From an uncultured Anaerolineae bacterium (GTDB lineage: Bacteria > Chloroflexota > Anaerolineae > Anaerolineales > Villigracilaceae): 64,000 nucleotides of DNA. This document shows positions 33,963-43,523 of the stretch, in pieces. The stretch lies in the NCBI GenBank assembly GCA_903854805.1, contig CAINXK010000013.1:16411-80410 (forward strand), given 5' to 3'. The notes below the pieces were generated by a model. It searched no databases and had not been told where the DNA came from. It saw nothing but the letters and a program-made list of their open reading frames with translations. Each line of letters begins with the position of its first letter. Position 1 is the first letter of the stretch. A program made the translations under genes and the position numbers.

Positions 33963-34634
33963 ATGCCTACAAATGTGATTGCCCCATCGATTCTTTCTGC
34001 TGACTTCTCCCGCTTGGGGGTTGATCTGGTTGCCTGCGAAAACGCGGGAGCTGATTGGATTCACATCGATGTAATGGATGGGCACTTTGTTCCGAATATG
34101 ACGATTGGACCGCTGGTGGTAGCAGCCTGCCGGCAGGCTACAAAACTTCCGCTTGATGTGCATCTGATGGTCGAAAAACCAGAAAATATGCTGGAAGCCT
34201 TTGCCAAAGCAGGTGCAGACCGGCTAACCGTGCACGTAGAAACCTGCCCGCATTTGCACCGGACCATTCAACAAATTAAATCATTAGGCATAAAAGCTGG
34301 CATTACGCTCAACCCGGCCACCCCAGCAATCATGCTGCAAGAAGTCTACGCTGAGGTGGACCTGGTACTGGTAATGACCGTCAATCCGGGTTTTGGTGGA
34401 CAAAGTTTTATATCGGGAATGCTTCCCAAGGTTGCCGGCATTCGACAGGCACTCAACCAGATTGGTTCACTTGCCTGGCTGGAAGTGGACGGCGGTGTAT
34501 CAGAAAAAACATTACCGGCACTGCTAAGCGCCGGAGCAAATGCCTTTGTTGCCGGGAATTCCGTCTTCAACCACCCAGGTGGAATTGCGAACGGCATTAA
34601 ATCTTTAAAAGACTGCATCGAGCTGAATACCTGA
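33963..34634 (+). CDS. rpe: Ribulose-phosphate 3-epimerase
   Basis: 223 residues, a TIM barrel. The enzyme signature is complete: IAPSILSADFSRLG, IHIDVMDGHFVPNMTIGP with the metal His and catalytic Asp, LDVHLMVEKPE, VNPGFGGQSF and LEVDGGVSEKT with the second catalytic Asp. It interconverts ribulose-5-phosphate and xylulose-5-phosphate in the pentose phosphate pathway. It directly follows the kinase gene (TAAATG), a frequent kinase-rpe pairing in bacteria. Confidence 0.96.
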   Translation: MPTNVIAPSILSADFSRLGVDLVACENAGADWIHIDVMDGHFVPNMTIGPLVVAACRQATKLPLDVHLMVEKPENMLEAFAKAGADRLTVHVETCPHLHRTIQQIKSLGIKAGITLNPATPAIMLQEVYAEVDLVLVMTVNPGFGGQSFISGMLPKVAGIRQALNQIGSLAWLEVDGGVSEKTLPALLSAGANAFVAGNSVFNHPGGIANGIKSLKDCIELNT

Positions 34635-34726
34635 TATGAACTCCAGGTGCTTAAACAAAAATCACCGGCATTGCACCCAGAAATCGAGTGCCAGGCCGTG
34701 ATCTTTGATGAGAAGGAAGAAATTGA

Positions 34727-34909
34727 TTAGACTGTTTTTACCATTGTGCGAATGCACTTGGTGCACAGCGTCTTCTTGGTCTTGGTACCCTTCTCGTAAA
34801 CGGTCACCTTCTGCAAGTTCGGTAAGAACTTGCGATTGGTAGCCCGCAATGAGAAAGAACGGTTGTGACCAAAAGTGGTAGTCTTACCACAGTGAGCGCA
34901 TTTAGCCAT
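34727..34909 (-). CDS. rpmB: 50S ribosomal protein L28
   Basis: 60 residues from the ATG at 34909, with AAAGGA 9 bases upstream. It begins MAKCAHCGKTTTFGHNRSFS, then NLQKVTVYEKG and ends LCTKCIRTMVK. The CxxC pairs (CAHC, CTKC) mark the zinc-binding form of L28. It binds 23S rRNA in the large subunit. An upstream promoter is visible. Confidence 0.96.
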   Translation of the reverse strand: MAKCAHCGKTTTFGHNRSFSLRATNRKFLPNLQKVTVYEKGTKTKKTLCTKCIRTMVKTV

Positions 34910-34970
34910 CGTGAATTGTCCTTTCTTGCTATAATACCATTGAGCCATTTGGTTCTGGTTCAGGCCAAAA

Positions 34971-34999
34971 ATTTTACCACAAAGCGTATCCTTCTACAA
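34971..34999 (-). promoter_or_regulatory. Promoter of rpmB
   Basis: On the minus strand TTGTAG, a 17-base spacer and TAAAAT precede the gene, giving a 5' leader of about 55 bases. Confidence 0.55.
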
Positions 35000-35034
35000 G
35001 TCAAGTGTTAATACTCACGCAAAGGATTGAAACT

Positions 35035-35391
35035 ATGGGACAGGAAAAGACTACATTGGGAAGTATTCATATATCGCCAAGCGCAATTGCCACTATCAGC
35101 TATCACGCCACCTTGCAATCGTACGGCGTTGTTGGGCTGGCCCCCAAAAATTTAGCTGAGGGTATCGCATCCACCATCACCCGCGAACCTACTCGCGGCG
35201 TCAGCGTGCACTTCGAACATGACAATCTGGATATCGATATTTATATTATCGTCGAGTTCGGCACGCGTATCGCCTCGGTGGCTCAGAGTGTGGCCAACGC
35301 AGTCCGCTATTCGGTGGAAAAAAATATTGGGTTGAAAGTTCACGAAGTAAACGTTCATGTACAGGGATTGCGGGTCAGTAATCCTGATTGA
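35035..35391 (+). CDS. Asp23/Gls24 family protein
   Basis: 118 residues from the ATG at 35035, with AAAGGA 8 bases upstream. The pattern SIHISPSAIATISYHATLQ, then GVSVHFEHDNLDIDIYIIVEFG and the final VNVHVQGLRV is the Asp23/Gls24 domain. Such proteins sit just before the FakA (YloV) gene in many Gram-positive-like bacteria, which is the case here. A role in envelope stress or as a FakA partner has been proposed for some. Confidence 0.92.
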   Translation: MGQEKTTLGSIHISPSAIATISYHATLQSYGVVGLAPKNLAEGIASTITREPTRGVSVHFEHDNLDIDIYIIVEFGTRIASVAQSVANAVRYSVEKNIGLKVHEVNVHVQGLRVSNPD

Positions 35392-35513
35392 CACAACAGA
35401 CCGTGGCGCCATTACTTTCTGATGCATTTTCGTGCACCAGAAGCTGCGCTGATCTTTTATCAACATCCACAGAAATTCAAATTATGATCGTCCGCGCGAG
35501 GAGATTCTTACGC

Positions 35514-37154
35514 ATGCAAAGCAAGTCTTTTGACGGTTTGATGTTAAAACAGCTGGTGGAAGCAGGACTAACCTGGTTGCGGACCAATCATCAGTTAGTA
35601 AATGCGTTAAATGTATTTCCAGTGCCCGATGGCGATACCGGGACGAATATGCTCCTGACCATGACATCTGCATACAACGAGGTCAGCAGCCTGGGACATC
35701 ATAATGCGGGACAGATGGCAGCCGCAGTAGCACAAGGCGCTTTGATGGGCGCACGAGGCAACTCTGGGGTAATACTATCGCAGATATGGCGCGGTTTTTC
35801 ACGCGCCCTGCACGGAAAAGATATCATTGATGGCCCCGCACTAGCAGCAGCGTTTGCTGAAGCACGTGATACAGCTTATAAAGGGGTTGTCCGACCTGTG
35901 GAAGGTACTATTCTGACTGTCTCCAAGGATATTGCCGCTGCGGCCGCACTGGCAATTCTGGATACTGATGATGCCGTGCTTGTACTGCGACGCTGCGTGG
36001 CAGCTGCAGATGTATCCGTCCAGAGTACACCTGAATTCCTGCCTATTCTGAAACAAGCTGGAGTGGTAGATTCAGGCGGTAAGGGACTGTTCTTCATTCT
36101 CGAAGGCATGCTGCGCTATCTGGATGGTGAATCACTTGATTCAGCCTTGGTCTCAGTTCAGCCTCTCTCTGCTATGAATCTGGAAAACGCGCTGGAAGAT
36201 GTTGAAGAGGGTCAAGATTGGGAAGTAGTGGTAGATTTCCGCCCAAACAATGATTTCGAACTTCAGAAGTTCTACAACCAACTTGAAACAATGGGAACAT
36301 CCATCCAGGTGGGTGAAGGCGAAGGCATGTACCGCATGCATATCCATACACCCTTAGAAAAACGCTACGAACCGATAGATTATATCTTGGGGATAGGCAC
36401 CATCACCAAAGTAGCCATGGAAAACCTGCTGGCCCAAATGGACGATATTGAAAACCGGGCAATCCATTCCCGGCTCGAATTGACGACGATTGAGCCTGGA
36501 CAAATCGCTGTTGTAACTGTTTCACCGGGAACTGGTTTATCGCGCATCTTTGCCAGCTTGGGGGCAGCAGCGGTCATCAGCGGTGGGCAAACGATGAATC
36601 CTTCTACCAAGGATATTCTGGAAGCCTTTGAAAACCTACCCACTGATCGGGTCATCATTCTACCGAATAATAAAAATATCGTGCTGGCAGCTAACCAGGC
36701 CAAGGACGTGACCGCAAAAAATGTGCGTGTTGTTCCCAGCCGGAATGTACCCCAAGGTTTCTCTGCCATGCTGCACATGAACCCGGATGGCGACCTGGAT
36801 GCAGTTGCTGAAAAAATGGCGAGCGCAATGGAAAATGTGGTCACAGGCGAAGTGACAATTGCCACCCGTTCAGTGGAAATTGATGGGGTAACAGTCAAAG
36901 ATGGACAGGTGATCGCCCTGCTCAACGGTAAGCTGGCAGTCTCTGCCGACAACCTGGAGCAGGCTTGCATGGAATTACTCGAAAAAGCAAATGCCGGCGA
37001 TTACGAACTGATCACTATGTTCTATGGCGAAGAATTAAAACACACCGAAGCCAATCGCATAGCTGACCTGATTCGTGAAAAATACCGCGACCAGGAAATC
37101 GAAGTACAAGAAGGCGGGCAGCCGCACTACCAATTTATCTTCTCTATTGAATAA
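35514..37154 (+). CDS. fakA: DAK2-domain fatty acid kinase subunit (FakA/YloV)
   Basis: 546 residues from the ATG at 35514, which has GAGGAG about 10 bases upstream; earlier in-frame starts have no site and the family length (about 550) fits. The N-terminal DhaL/DAK2 nucleotide-binding domain shows ALNVFPVPDGDTGTNM, with the Mg-binding Asp residues, and GARGNSGVILSQ. A middle domain and a C-terminal DegV-like half follow. FakA phosphorylates fatty acids presented by DegV-type FakB proteins, two of which are encoded nearby. Confidence 0.92.
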   Translation: MQSKSFDGLMLKQLVEAGLTWLRTNHQLVNALNVFPVPDGDTGTNMLLTMTSAYNEVSSLGHHNAGQMAAAVAQGALMGARGNSGVILSQIWRGFSRALHGKDIIDGPALAAAFAEARDTAYKGVVRPVEGTILTVSKDIAAAAALAILDTDDAVLVLRRCVAAADVSVQSTPEFLPILKQAGVVDSGGKGLFFILEGMLRYLDGESLDSALVSVQPLSAMNLENALEDVEEGQDWEVVVDFRPNNDFELQKFYNQLETMGTSIQVGEGEGMYRMHIHTPLEKRYEPIDYILGIGTITKVAMENLLAQMDDIENRAIHSRLELTTIEPGQIAVVTVSPGTGLSRIFASLGAAAVISGGQTMNPSTKDILEAFENLPTDRVIILPNNKNIVLAANQAKDVTAKNVRVVPSRNVPQGFSAMLHMNPDGDLDAVAEKMASAMENVVTGEVTIATRSVEIDGVTVKDGQVIALLNGKLAVSADNLEQACMELLEKANAGDYELITMFYGEELKHTEANRIADLIREKYRDQEIEVQEGGQPHYQFIFSIE

Positions 37155-37157
37155 CTT

Positions 37158-38618
37158 GTGTCGGATACCTTTGCCATTTCCTCAACCAAGAAATCACTGA
37201 TTTCAGGTTCCGGGCCGCTGCTTACACTCATCGTATTATGTGGCTTGGTACTACGTATAGGTGAGTTGAATGGTCCGGTCGAGTACGACGAAGCGTATTC
37301 GGTGGTTGAATTTGCAAGTCGCTCATGGTGGACAGTCATTTCAGATTATTCACTGCCCAACAACCACATTTTTCACAACCTGCTGGTGCGCTCCAGCCTG
37401 CTGAGCCTGGGCTTGCACGCCTGGAGCATCCGGCTGCCCGCTCTGGTGGCCGGGCTGGGAATGATTGCTGCGGCTTACTTCATGGGCAAGGCATTCTACA
37501 GTAAAGAAACGGGGCTGGTCGCCGCTTCCCTGACGGCGTTCTTCCCTGAACTGGTGCACTTCTCAACCATCGCCAGGGGCTACACCCTTGTAGGACTCTT
37601 TAGCCTGCTAATTTTCTGGCTGGCCCAGCAAATTATTACCAGACCAGCCAGGCGGTACTGGGTCATGATGACAGCCTGCAGTGCCTTGGGCTTATGGACC
37701 ATTCCAATTATGCTTTACCCCGCCAGTGCTGCTTACCTGTGGGTCGCGCTCGAAGGTCCGCGCAACCGCAAATTTTTTACTGGTTGGCTGACATCCGGAC
37801 TGGCAATTGGGCTGTTCGCTGGGTTGCTTTACAGCCCAGCGCTGGCCATTTCAGGGTGGAGGCGCATACTGGACAACGGCTTTGTGCAACCAGTCGACGC
37901 TAAAAGATTTTTTGATTGGCTGCTTCTGGCACGCCTGGAACAAACCTGGGGGAATTGGACAAACCAACTTCCCTGGCAGCTAACCAGCGTCCTAGTGTGC
38001 GGGTTTCTGTTATCAGTGATATTGCACCGCAAACTTGGATCCAGCCGCTGGCCACTTTCCGTACTGTTATTGGGATGGTGCGCCTTGTTAGTGCTCGCCC
38101 GCCGCCCCGATGCTTTTGATCGCTTTTGGTCCTGGATGATTGCGCCTCTGTTGGTCTGGTCAGCAGCCGGTCTGGTGGAAACAACCCGCCGGATCCGAAA
38201 CCAGCAGGTAAGTTGGCCCACGATTTTAAGCTGGCTTGCGATCGTTGGATTAGCTATCAGCGCCATAATAAGCTTGCCAGGCATGCCCCTGCGGTGGGCC
38301 AAGGTAAGTAATGTCCAGGCATCTGCATTGTATTTGGCAGCAGAGCTTCAACCAGGAGATGCAATCCTGGCAGGTTATCCAAATAACGCAGCACTGTGGT
38401 ATTACCTGAAAGAATATGGCGTATCAGACACTGCCTGGCAGGCACACGCAAATGCCGGACGTTATCTGGTACTACTGGCAACTAATCAGAAGGACCAAAG
38501 CATAGAAACCATTTTCAAATCATACGGTCTGGACCCAACCCGCATTGACCTGAAAAATGTAATCGCCCTTGGGGAATATGGAAAAATAAGAATCTTTGCG
38601 TGCAAACCTTTGAAATAA
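37158..38618 (+). CDS. GT-C family glycosyltransferase (PMT-like)
   Basis: 486 residues from a GTG start 3 bases after the fakA stop. About 11 membrane helices are present. A first extracytoplasmic loop has EYDEAYSVVEFASRSWWTV, the acidic motif of the dolichyl-phosphate-mannose-protein mannosyltransferase/ArnT class of GT-C enzymes. They transfer sugars from lipid carriers to proteins or lipids outside the membrane. The Thr/Pro-rich surface proteins in this window would be natural acceptors, but that link is inference. Confidence 0.82.
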   Translation: MSDTFAISSTKKSLISGSGPLLTLIVLCGLVLRIGELNGPVEYDEAYSVVEFASRSWWTVISDYSLPNNHIFHNLLVRSSLLSLGLHAWSIRLPALVAGLGMIAAAYFMGKAFYSKETGLVAASLTAFFPELVHFSTIARGYTLVGLFSLLIFWLAQQIITRPARRYWVMMTACSALGLWTIPIMLYPASAAYLWVALEGPRNRKFFTGWLTSGLAIGLFAGLLYSPALAISGWRRILDNGFVQPVDAKRFFDWLLLARLEQTWGNWTNQLPWQLTSVLVCGFLLSVILHRKLGSSRWPLSVLLLGWCALLVLARRPDAFDRFWSWMIAPLLVWSAAGLVETTRRIRNQQVSWPTILSWLAIVGLAISAIISLPGMPLRWAKVSNVQASALYLAAELQPGDAILAGYPNNAALWYYLKEYGVSDTAWQAHANAGRYLVLLATNQKDQSIETIFKSYGLDPTRIDLKNVIALGEYGKIRIFACKPLK

Positions 38619-38674
38619 AGCAAGCGTTCTGAATACATCCCGCTTTCTTGGACCCAGCAAGGTAAATTTATAAC

Positions 38675-39457
38675 ATGAGCCTGTGCATCCTGACCAATGC
38701 AACCGCACTTTTTCCGCCCACATCATCAACCAGTATAGGGCTTATCCGCAGCATGCCGCTGGAGATAGATGAAAATGGTATTATCCTGCCTGGTATTGAG
38801 GATTTTAGCCGCTTGTATAACGATTTGGAGCGCGAATTCAAAACTATTCTGGTGTTGACCGCTTGCGACTCTGTATTACCGATTGCAAGAACAGCTCAAT
38901 TAGCAGCTCAGAGTCATGGTGGAACAGCCAACATCAAGATCCTTAATACAATGCAATTAGGTCCCGGCGTTGGCATTTTGGCGCAACTGGCTGCTCGAAA
39001 AGCTGCCGCGGGCGCTTCCTTATCAGAATTGGAAGAATACATCCGCTCAGTAATCCCTCACATATTTACACTTCTTTACCCAGATAGGACTCCCCTTTAC
39101 TCAGACGGAAAAAACAACAACCATAAACCTGCGCGCAGTAGTGACCAGATGAGCACGCTGCCCGTTTACATTCTCGACGAAGGACTGCTCATACCTTACA
39201 AGAAGGTACGGACTCAACGGCATCTGCTTGAAAGTTTACAGGAGTTCGTGGGAGAATTTGAAAAACCACAGCATCTGGCCTATTTCCATGGCAAGGAAGC
39301 CACCTTACACACCCGCCCCTTGCGGGAAACAGCCGGTAGTTTGTTCCCGGGCACCCATTATAACGATCTTGATCTGAACATAGAGCTTACCGCTCTTTTT
39401 GGCGACCATACAGTAGGGCTAACTGTGTTGGAAATGCCAGAGATTGGCTGGATTTAG
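38675..39457 (+). CDS. DegV-like protein, divergent
   Basis: 260 residues. It keeps the length and fold cues of DegV/FakB proteins, including LVLTACDSVLP and the last GLTVLEM strand. The N-terminal TDSxxDL signature is changed to TNATALF and the middle is shortened, so the lipid-carboxylate site may be lost or altered. It lies 5 bases before a normal DegV gene and probably arose by duplication. It may be a regulatory subunit or a protein with a new ligand; no ribosome binding site stands out. Confidence 0.7.
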   Translation: MSLCILTNATALFPPTSSTSIGLIRSMPLEIDENGIILPGIEDFSRLYNDLEREFKTILVLTACDSVLPIARTAQLAAQSHGGTANIKILNTMQLGPGVGILAQLAARKAAAGASLSELEEYIRSVIPHIFTLLYPDRTPLYSDGKNNNHKPARSSDQMSTLPVYILDEGLLIPYKKVRTQRHLLESLQEFVGEFEKPQHLAYFHGKEATLHTRPLRETAGSLFPGTHYNDLDLNIELTALFGDHTVGLTVLEMPEIGWI

Positions 39458-39462
39458 CCTTT

Positions 39463-40311
39463 ATGCAGATTGGGCTAGTCACCGACTCCGCAGCAGATCT
39501 ACCTGATGACCTTGTCGAGCGCTTCAATATTGAGGTTGTGCCCGCCATTCTCGTAATAGATGGCCAATCTTACCTGGACGGTATTGAAATTACACGTAGC
39601 GAGTTTTATACCCGTCTGCCATCGCTTGGCATTTCGCCAACAACCGCGGCCCCATCGGGTGAACAATTTTCAACCCGCTATCGAAAATTACTCGCATCAG
39701 GATGTGAATACGTTGTTGGCATATTCACGGCTGAAAAGCTAACCGCCATTGCTGATATCGCGCGTAAAGCCGCAGAGGATTTTGGTGGCAAGGTCATTGT
39801 GATCGAATCCGGCTCGCTTTCGATGGGAAGCGGTTACCAGGTTTTAGCCGCCGCCGAGGCTGTGGAGCAAAGGTTGCCGCTGGCGGATGTACTTGCCCGC
39901 GTACAAAACCTGCGCAAGCGGCTGAAGGTGTATGCGGCCCTGGACACGATCGAATATCTGCGTCGTTCAGGACGGGTACCACAGGCAGTGGCAACGCTGG
40001 GAGGTTTGTTAAAAATCAAACCGGTCGTTGAATTATTGGAGGGGGTTGTAAAACCTTTGGACGCGCCACGTACCAACGGTCAAGCAGCCGATAAGCTGAT
40101 TGGCTTGCTCAATAATCTGGGCTCTATCGAAAAGTTATGTATTTTACATACCAATGCCGAACTTCGCGCCCAGGATTTTTTTGCCCAAATAGCAACCAGC
40201 CAGGGTAAGCTTTTACCAGACGATATTCGAATCGTTAACGTCACAACAGTAATCGGCACGCATGTTGGGCCAAACGGATTGGGCCTCGTAGCGGTAAAGA
40301 AAAAACCATAA
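39463..40311 (+). CDS. DegV family fatty-acid-binding protein (FakB-like)
   Basis: 282 residues. The N-terminal VTDSAADLPDDLVERF motif, the ISPTTAAPSGEQF segment that holds the lipid carboxylate, the LDTIEYLRRSGR loop and the GTHVGPNGLGLV end all match DegV/FakB. It binds a fatty acid and hands it to FakA for phosphorylation. It closes the fakA cluster, 5 bases behind its divergent paralogue. Confidence 0.93.
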   Translation: MQIGLVTDSAADLPDDLVERFNIEVVPAILVIDGQSYLDGIEITRSEFYTRLPSLGISPTTAAPSGEQFSTRYRKLLASGCEYVVGIFTAEKLTAIADIARKAAEDFGGKVIVIESGSLSMGSGYQVLAAAEAVEQRLPLADVLARVQNLRKRLKVYAALDTIEYLRRSGRVPQAVATLGGLLKIKPVVELLEGVVKPLDAPRTNGQAADKLIGLLNNLGSIEKLCILHTNAELRAQDFFAQIATSQGKLLPDDIRIVNVTTVIGTHVGPNGLGLVAVKKKP

Positions 40312-40328
40312 GACAAGGATTATTGGGC

Positions 40329-41654
40329 TTAAATCCTTACTTCAGCCTCGATTTTGCCGAAATTCACCTTTACACCAACCACCAGCGTCACACTCTTCCC
40401 GGGTTCTACGTCTTTGATACTTCCATCCAGAGCAGTAATCACCCACTTCTCATTCGTCAGGTTTTTCAACCCCCAAATTTTTTGATCAGTTGGGTGGCGA
40501 ATAACTCTGGCAACAGGCATAGAAAAATCATACAACCGCCCATGATCAATATGATGTGGGAACAATTGCGTATCATTATTTAGCATAACAATGCTAGCTC
40601 CGATCCGAATATGAAAAGGTAGCATTATTTCTTTTTTGCAATTCCAGCAAACATTCGGTTTTTTATTATTCTTAAGCATCTCAGGGTCATAAAAGTTCTC
40701 ACTCTGGCACGCCGGGCAAAAAATTATAGTATCGCGCAAAGTTGCCAGTGCACTACGCCATTCACTTTCTCTGACCCGCGCTCGAACATCATGAAGCCCA
40801 TCTGTAAAAGCCTTTGTAAACAGATCACGCACAAATTGTGGGTAGATAGGCCAGTACGCGAGAGCATTGTCATGAATTCCTTTTACAGGCCGGTTCGACT
40901 TGTTTTTTGGATCAAAAATAAAAACCGGGTCCGAGCCATAAATCTTATTCATCGCGGGAAGATCAAAACAGCGAATCGAAGCTTCCTTATCTCCCTCGAG
41001 CGGATGGCTAACCATCAACATGTAAAATAATAATACAGACAACGAGAAAAGATCAGTCTGCGTGCTGGGTCTGGCATCACCGCGTACAATTTCCGGAGCC
41101 ATAAAACGAGGCGTACCCAACACACCTGCAATTCCATCTCCATCCACACCTACATTATCATTATCACAGATTAATATTGTGCCAGCATCTGGATGAAAAA
41201 ATACATTCCCAAAAGAAATATCCCGGTAACAAAGACCTTTGGCGTGTAATTGCAAAAAGCTGTTGGATAAATCAAGCCCAGCCGTGATCAGAGCTTTAAA
41301 AGTCGGTTCAACCCGGCGCTTCATCAAGTCAACAATACTCTTATAGCCAGATTCGCGCAGCAGCATAAGATAACCAAAACCTGGTACACCTTGAGCAGAA
41401 GCCAATTCAATCGGCCACAAAAAACGATCATTCGGAGCACCACGCTTAATCAATATATCCAATGCAGCGCGTTGTTGGGGCGTGGCTGTGTGTTGAAAGT
41501 ACCACTTTAAAGCAATCGGTTTGCCACCCAGGGTAGCTCTATAAACTTCACCCTGCCCGCCTCCGCCCAAAAATTGTTCAACGGTACAGGCAAGGTGGGA
41601 AGATTCTGTGGTTACAATTTGTTTCAACTTCAGGGTTTGGCCAGAAGAAACCAT
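40329..41654 (-). CDS. Protein kinase with C-terminal zinc ribbon (TerY-triad kinase)
   Basis: 441 residues with AAGGAA about 10 bases before ATG. The kinase domain fills about 18-330: Gly-rich GGGGQGEVYRA, Lys in PIALKWY, catalytic loop CYRDISFGNVF (YRD in place of HRD) and CDND where DFG is normal, so the Mg loop is altered. A zinc ribbon follows: CPAC and CWNC around 335 and 360. The last part is a beta-rich domain of about 60 residues. Kinase, PP2C and VWA genes together form the TerY-type phosphorylation triad described by comparative genomics. It is the last gene of this minus-strand cluster. Confidence 0.85.
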   Translation of the reverse strand: MVSSGQTLKLKQIVTTESSHLACTVEQFLGGGGQGEVYRATLGGKPIALKWYFQHTATPQQRAALDILIKRGAPNDRFLWPIELASAQGVPGFGYLMLLRESGYKSIVDLMKRRVEPTFKALITAGLDLSNSFLQLHAKGLCYRDISFGNVFFHPDAGTILICDNDNVGVDGDGIAGVLGTPRFMAPEIVRGDARPSTQTDLFSLSVLLFYMLMVSHPLEGDKEASIRCFDLPAMNKIYGSDPVFIFDPKNKSNRPVKGIHDNALAYWPIYPQFVRDLFTKAFTDGLHDVRARVRESEWRSALATLRDTIIFCPACQSENFYDPEMLKNNKKPNVCWNCKKEIMLPFHIRIGASIVMLNNDTQLFPHHIDHGRLYDFSMPVARVIRHPTDQKIWGLKNLTNEKWVITALDGSIKDVEPGKSVTLVVGVKVNFGKIEAEVRI

Positions 41655-41982
41655 AATACTTCATTCCTTATTGATATTTTATCGGATAAATTTCAATAGA
41701 TTTCCTCCATTATAGAACAAATCTCGGCGCTTAGAGCCCGTCTGACTTTACCATAAGCACCTAAATGCTATCCTGAATTCCGATAGCGTTAAATTATCAT
41801 AATCGGCTTAAGCTGCTGACAACTTTATGGTCGCTTTCATCTCCGATTATTTATTATTAAGCGCTGGGAATATTTTACAGGAATTCCACTTTTTGACTAT
41901 TTTCGATATTCGAGATGGCGAAAACCCCTTATTGCCAATTAATACATAATTCAATCAGAAATTCTTCGCACAATTCTTACAG
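41655..41982. other. Intergenic region, no gene seen
   Basis: 328 AT-rich bases between the kinase and the beta-helix gene. No frame with a start signal is visible and no strong hairpin. A promoter for the kinase gene may lie here. Confidence 0.4.
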
Positions 41983-43161
41983 TTACGTCCTCGCATCGGT
42001 CAAGCATTGTAGTAAACCTAAAAGATCAATCGAATCATGGATTGGCTGGGGTTGATGCATTTTGCTGAAATTGAGACTGCCTAATGAGCTCTTTACAAAA
42101 TTGACCTTGCTGCTAGGGCATAATTTCATAATATGGATATCACATTCTTCAAGATGCAATGTGCCACTGTCGGTGTCTATTTTTTCAATATTGCAGTTAC
42201 TGGCCAATAATTTCGAGGATTCTCCAATTACTCTAATCTCTCCGAGCACCTGGCAACCGCACAAATCTAATCGTCCTTTTTCAACAGAACAGAAGCCTCG
42301 CAACGTGACATTCTGAATTTTTGAATGTTCACAAGCTGTCACCATACAGGCTTCAGAATCTACGACAACATCACCGGGCTGTCCGTCACCAATCACTTCA
42401 AGCGACTTATTTAATACGATGGTTTCTTTATAATGCCCCGGCTTGACGATTATTCTCATTCCTGGGGTAGCGGCATGAATGGCTTCGCTGATGCTCTTAT
42501 AATGACCCCCACCAAATCTTGAAACGATCAATGCTGGTCGCCCATCGGATGCCAAAGCTGACCGAAAGCCCCCTGTTTTTTGCGCAACCGATTGAGCACA
42601 AGGATTAGAAAAATCAGACAACTCAGGCAGTGTAATATAACCTAACGCCAGTGCCCATGCTTCAACAACCCAACGAGCAGCTTCTGGGGTAATTGAATAG
42701 CTATTGATCATACGCGTTTCAAACTGGCAAAGAATAAGGTGCTTTGGAAAAGTTCTTTCTGTGATTGAACCGTTTGAGGACTGATCGCCAAATTCTGCCA
42801 CGCCATCCAAATTGCTAATTTGATTGAATAAATCTTGCGGAATACCTTCCTTCAGCGCCATGATTAACAGGTTAACTTCACGCTTATAGACACCGGAACA
42901 ATCTCGAAGCAGGCCCTCGCAACGTCGACGATCAGTAACCACTGCACAACCGTACGTACCAACTAATTCGACCAGTTTTTGTCGCGAAATTTCATTCATC
43001 GTATACACAGCGCTGTTATTGTGCACAGGTTTTTTATCGGCAGGCAAGGGCACGTTATTGGAATACAAACGCAAATTGCTATTGCGGAATGAATCCTGGG
43101 TGCTTGTTGTGCTGTCGGATATTACGTTGATAGATGGAAAAACATTTGTTGTCGTGACCAT
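41983..43161 (-). CDS. Beta-helix protein of a TerY-type locus
   Basis: 392 residues from the ATG at 43161, which has AGGTG just upstream; a TTG at 43236 would add 25 residues. Residues about 55-180 form a helical domain (SRQKLVELVGTYGCAVV, KREVNLLIMALKEGIPQDL, TPEAARWVVEAWALALG) that I recall from several bacterial signalling proteins, but I cannot name it with certainty. From about 230 on there are short repeated beta-strands (GGHYKSISEAIHAATPGMRI, then IVLNKSLEVIGDG, VTLRGFCSV) that look like a right-handed parallel beta-helix of the pectate-lyase type, as in carbohydrate-binding or sensor proteins. No catalytic residues are recognised. Confidence 0.7.
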   Translation of the reverse strand: MVTTTNVFPSINVISDSTTSTQDSFRNSNLRLYSNNVPLPADKKPVHNNSAVYTMNEISRQKLVELVGTYGCAVVTDRRRCEGLLRDCSGVYKREVNLLIMALKEGIPQDLFNQISNLDGVAEFGDQSSNGSITERTFPKHLILCQFETRMINSYSITPEAARWVVEAWALALGYITLPELSDFSNPCAQSVAQKTGGFRSALASDGRPALIVSRFGGGHYKSISEAIHAATPGMRIIVKPGHYKETIVLNKSLEVIGDGQPGDVVVDSEACMVTACEHSKIQNVTLRGFCSVEKGRLDLCGCQVLGEIRVIGESSKLLASNCNIEKIDTDSGTLHLEECDIHIMKLCPSSKVNFVKSSLGSLNFSKMHQPQPIHDSIDLLGLLQCLTDART

Positions 43162-43523
43162 TTTCACCTGGCGCTTTACCTTCGGCCGCGAAATCTGGCA
43201 AAAGATGCTAATAACGATGTGAACAGCAACAGCCAAACAATTATTTCTAAGAATCTTGTCGATAAATTAATGGTAGCGCATATTCATATCCGTAAATATA
43301 ACAAATAAAGGCATTCTCCGCATCCATGTGGTGTTTCTATTTTGTGTAAGTTTTGTTTAGGCAAGTCTCAACAATTGTTGAGCGAAACATGAACATATTT
43401 CCCCGAAACCCAGTTTCATATTGATACGATTTAATAGATTATCGTAAAATCAACCCACTACACCAATTCACTTTTTCTTACCAACCTATTGATGATTAAC
43501 CTATTTCACCAAATCTAATAAAG
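43162..43523. other. AT-rich intergenic region, no gene seen
   Basis: About 360 bases between the beta-helix and TerY_C genes. It is markedly AT-rich and has no clear frame. A promoter for the downstream two genes probably lies here. Confidence 0.4.
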
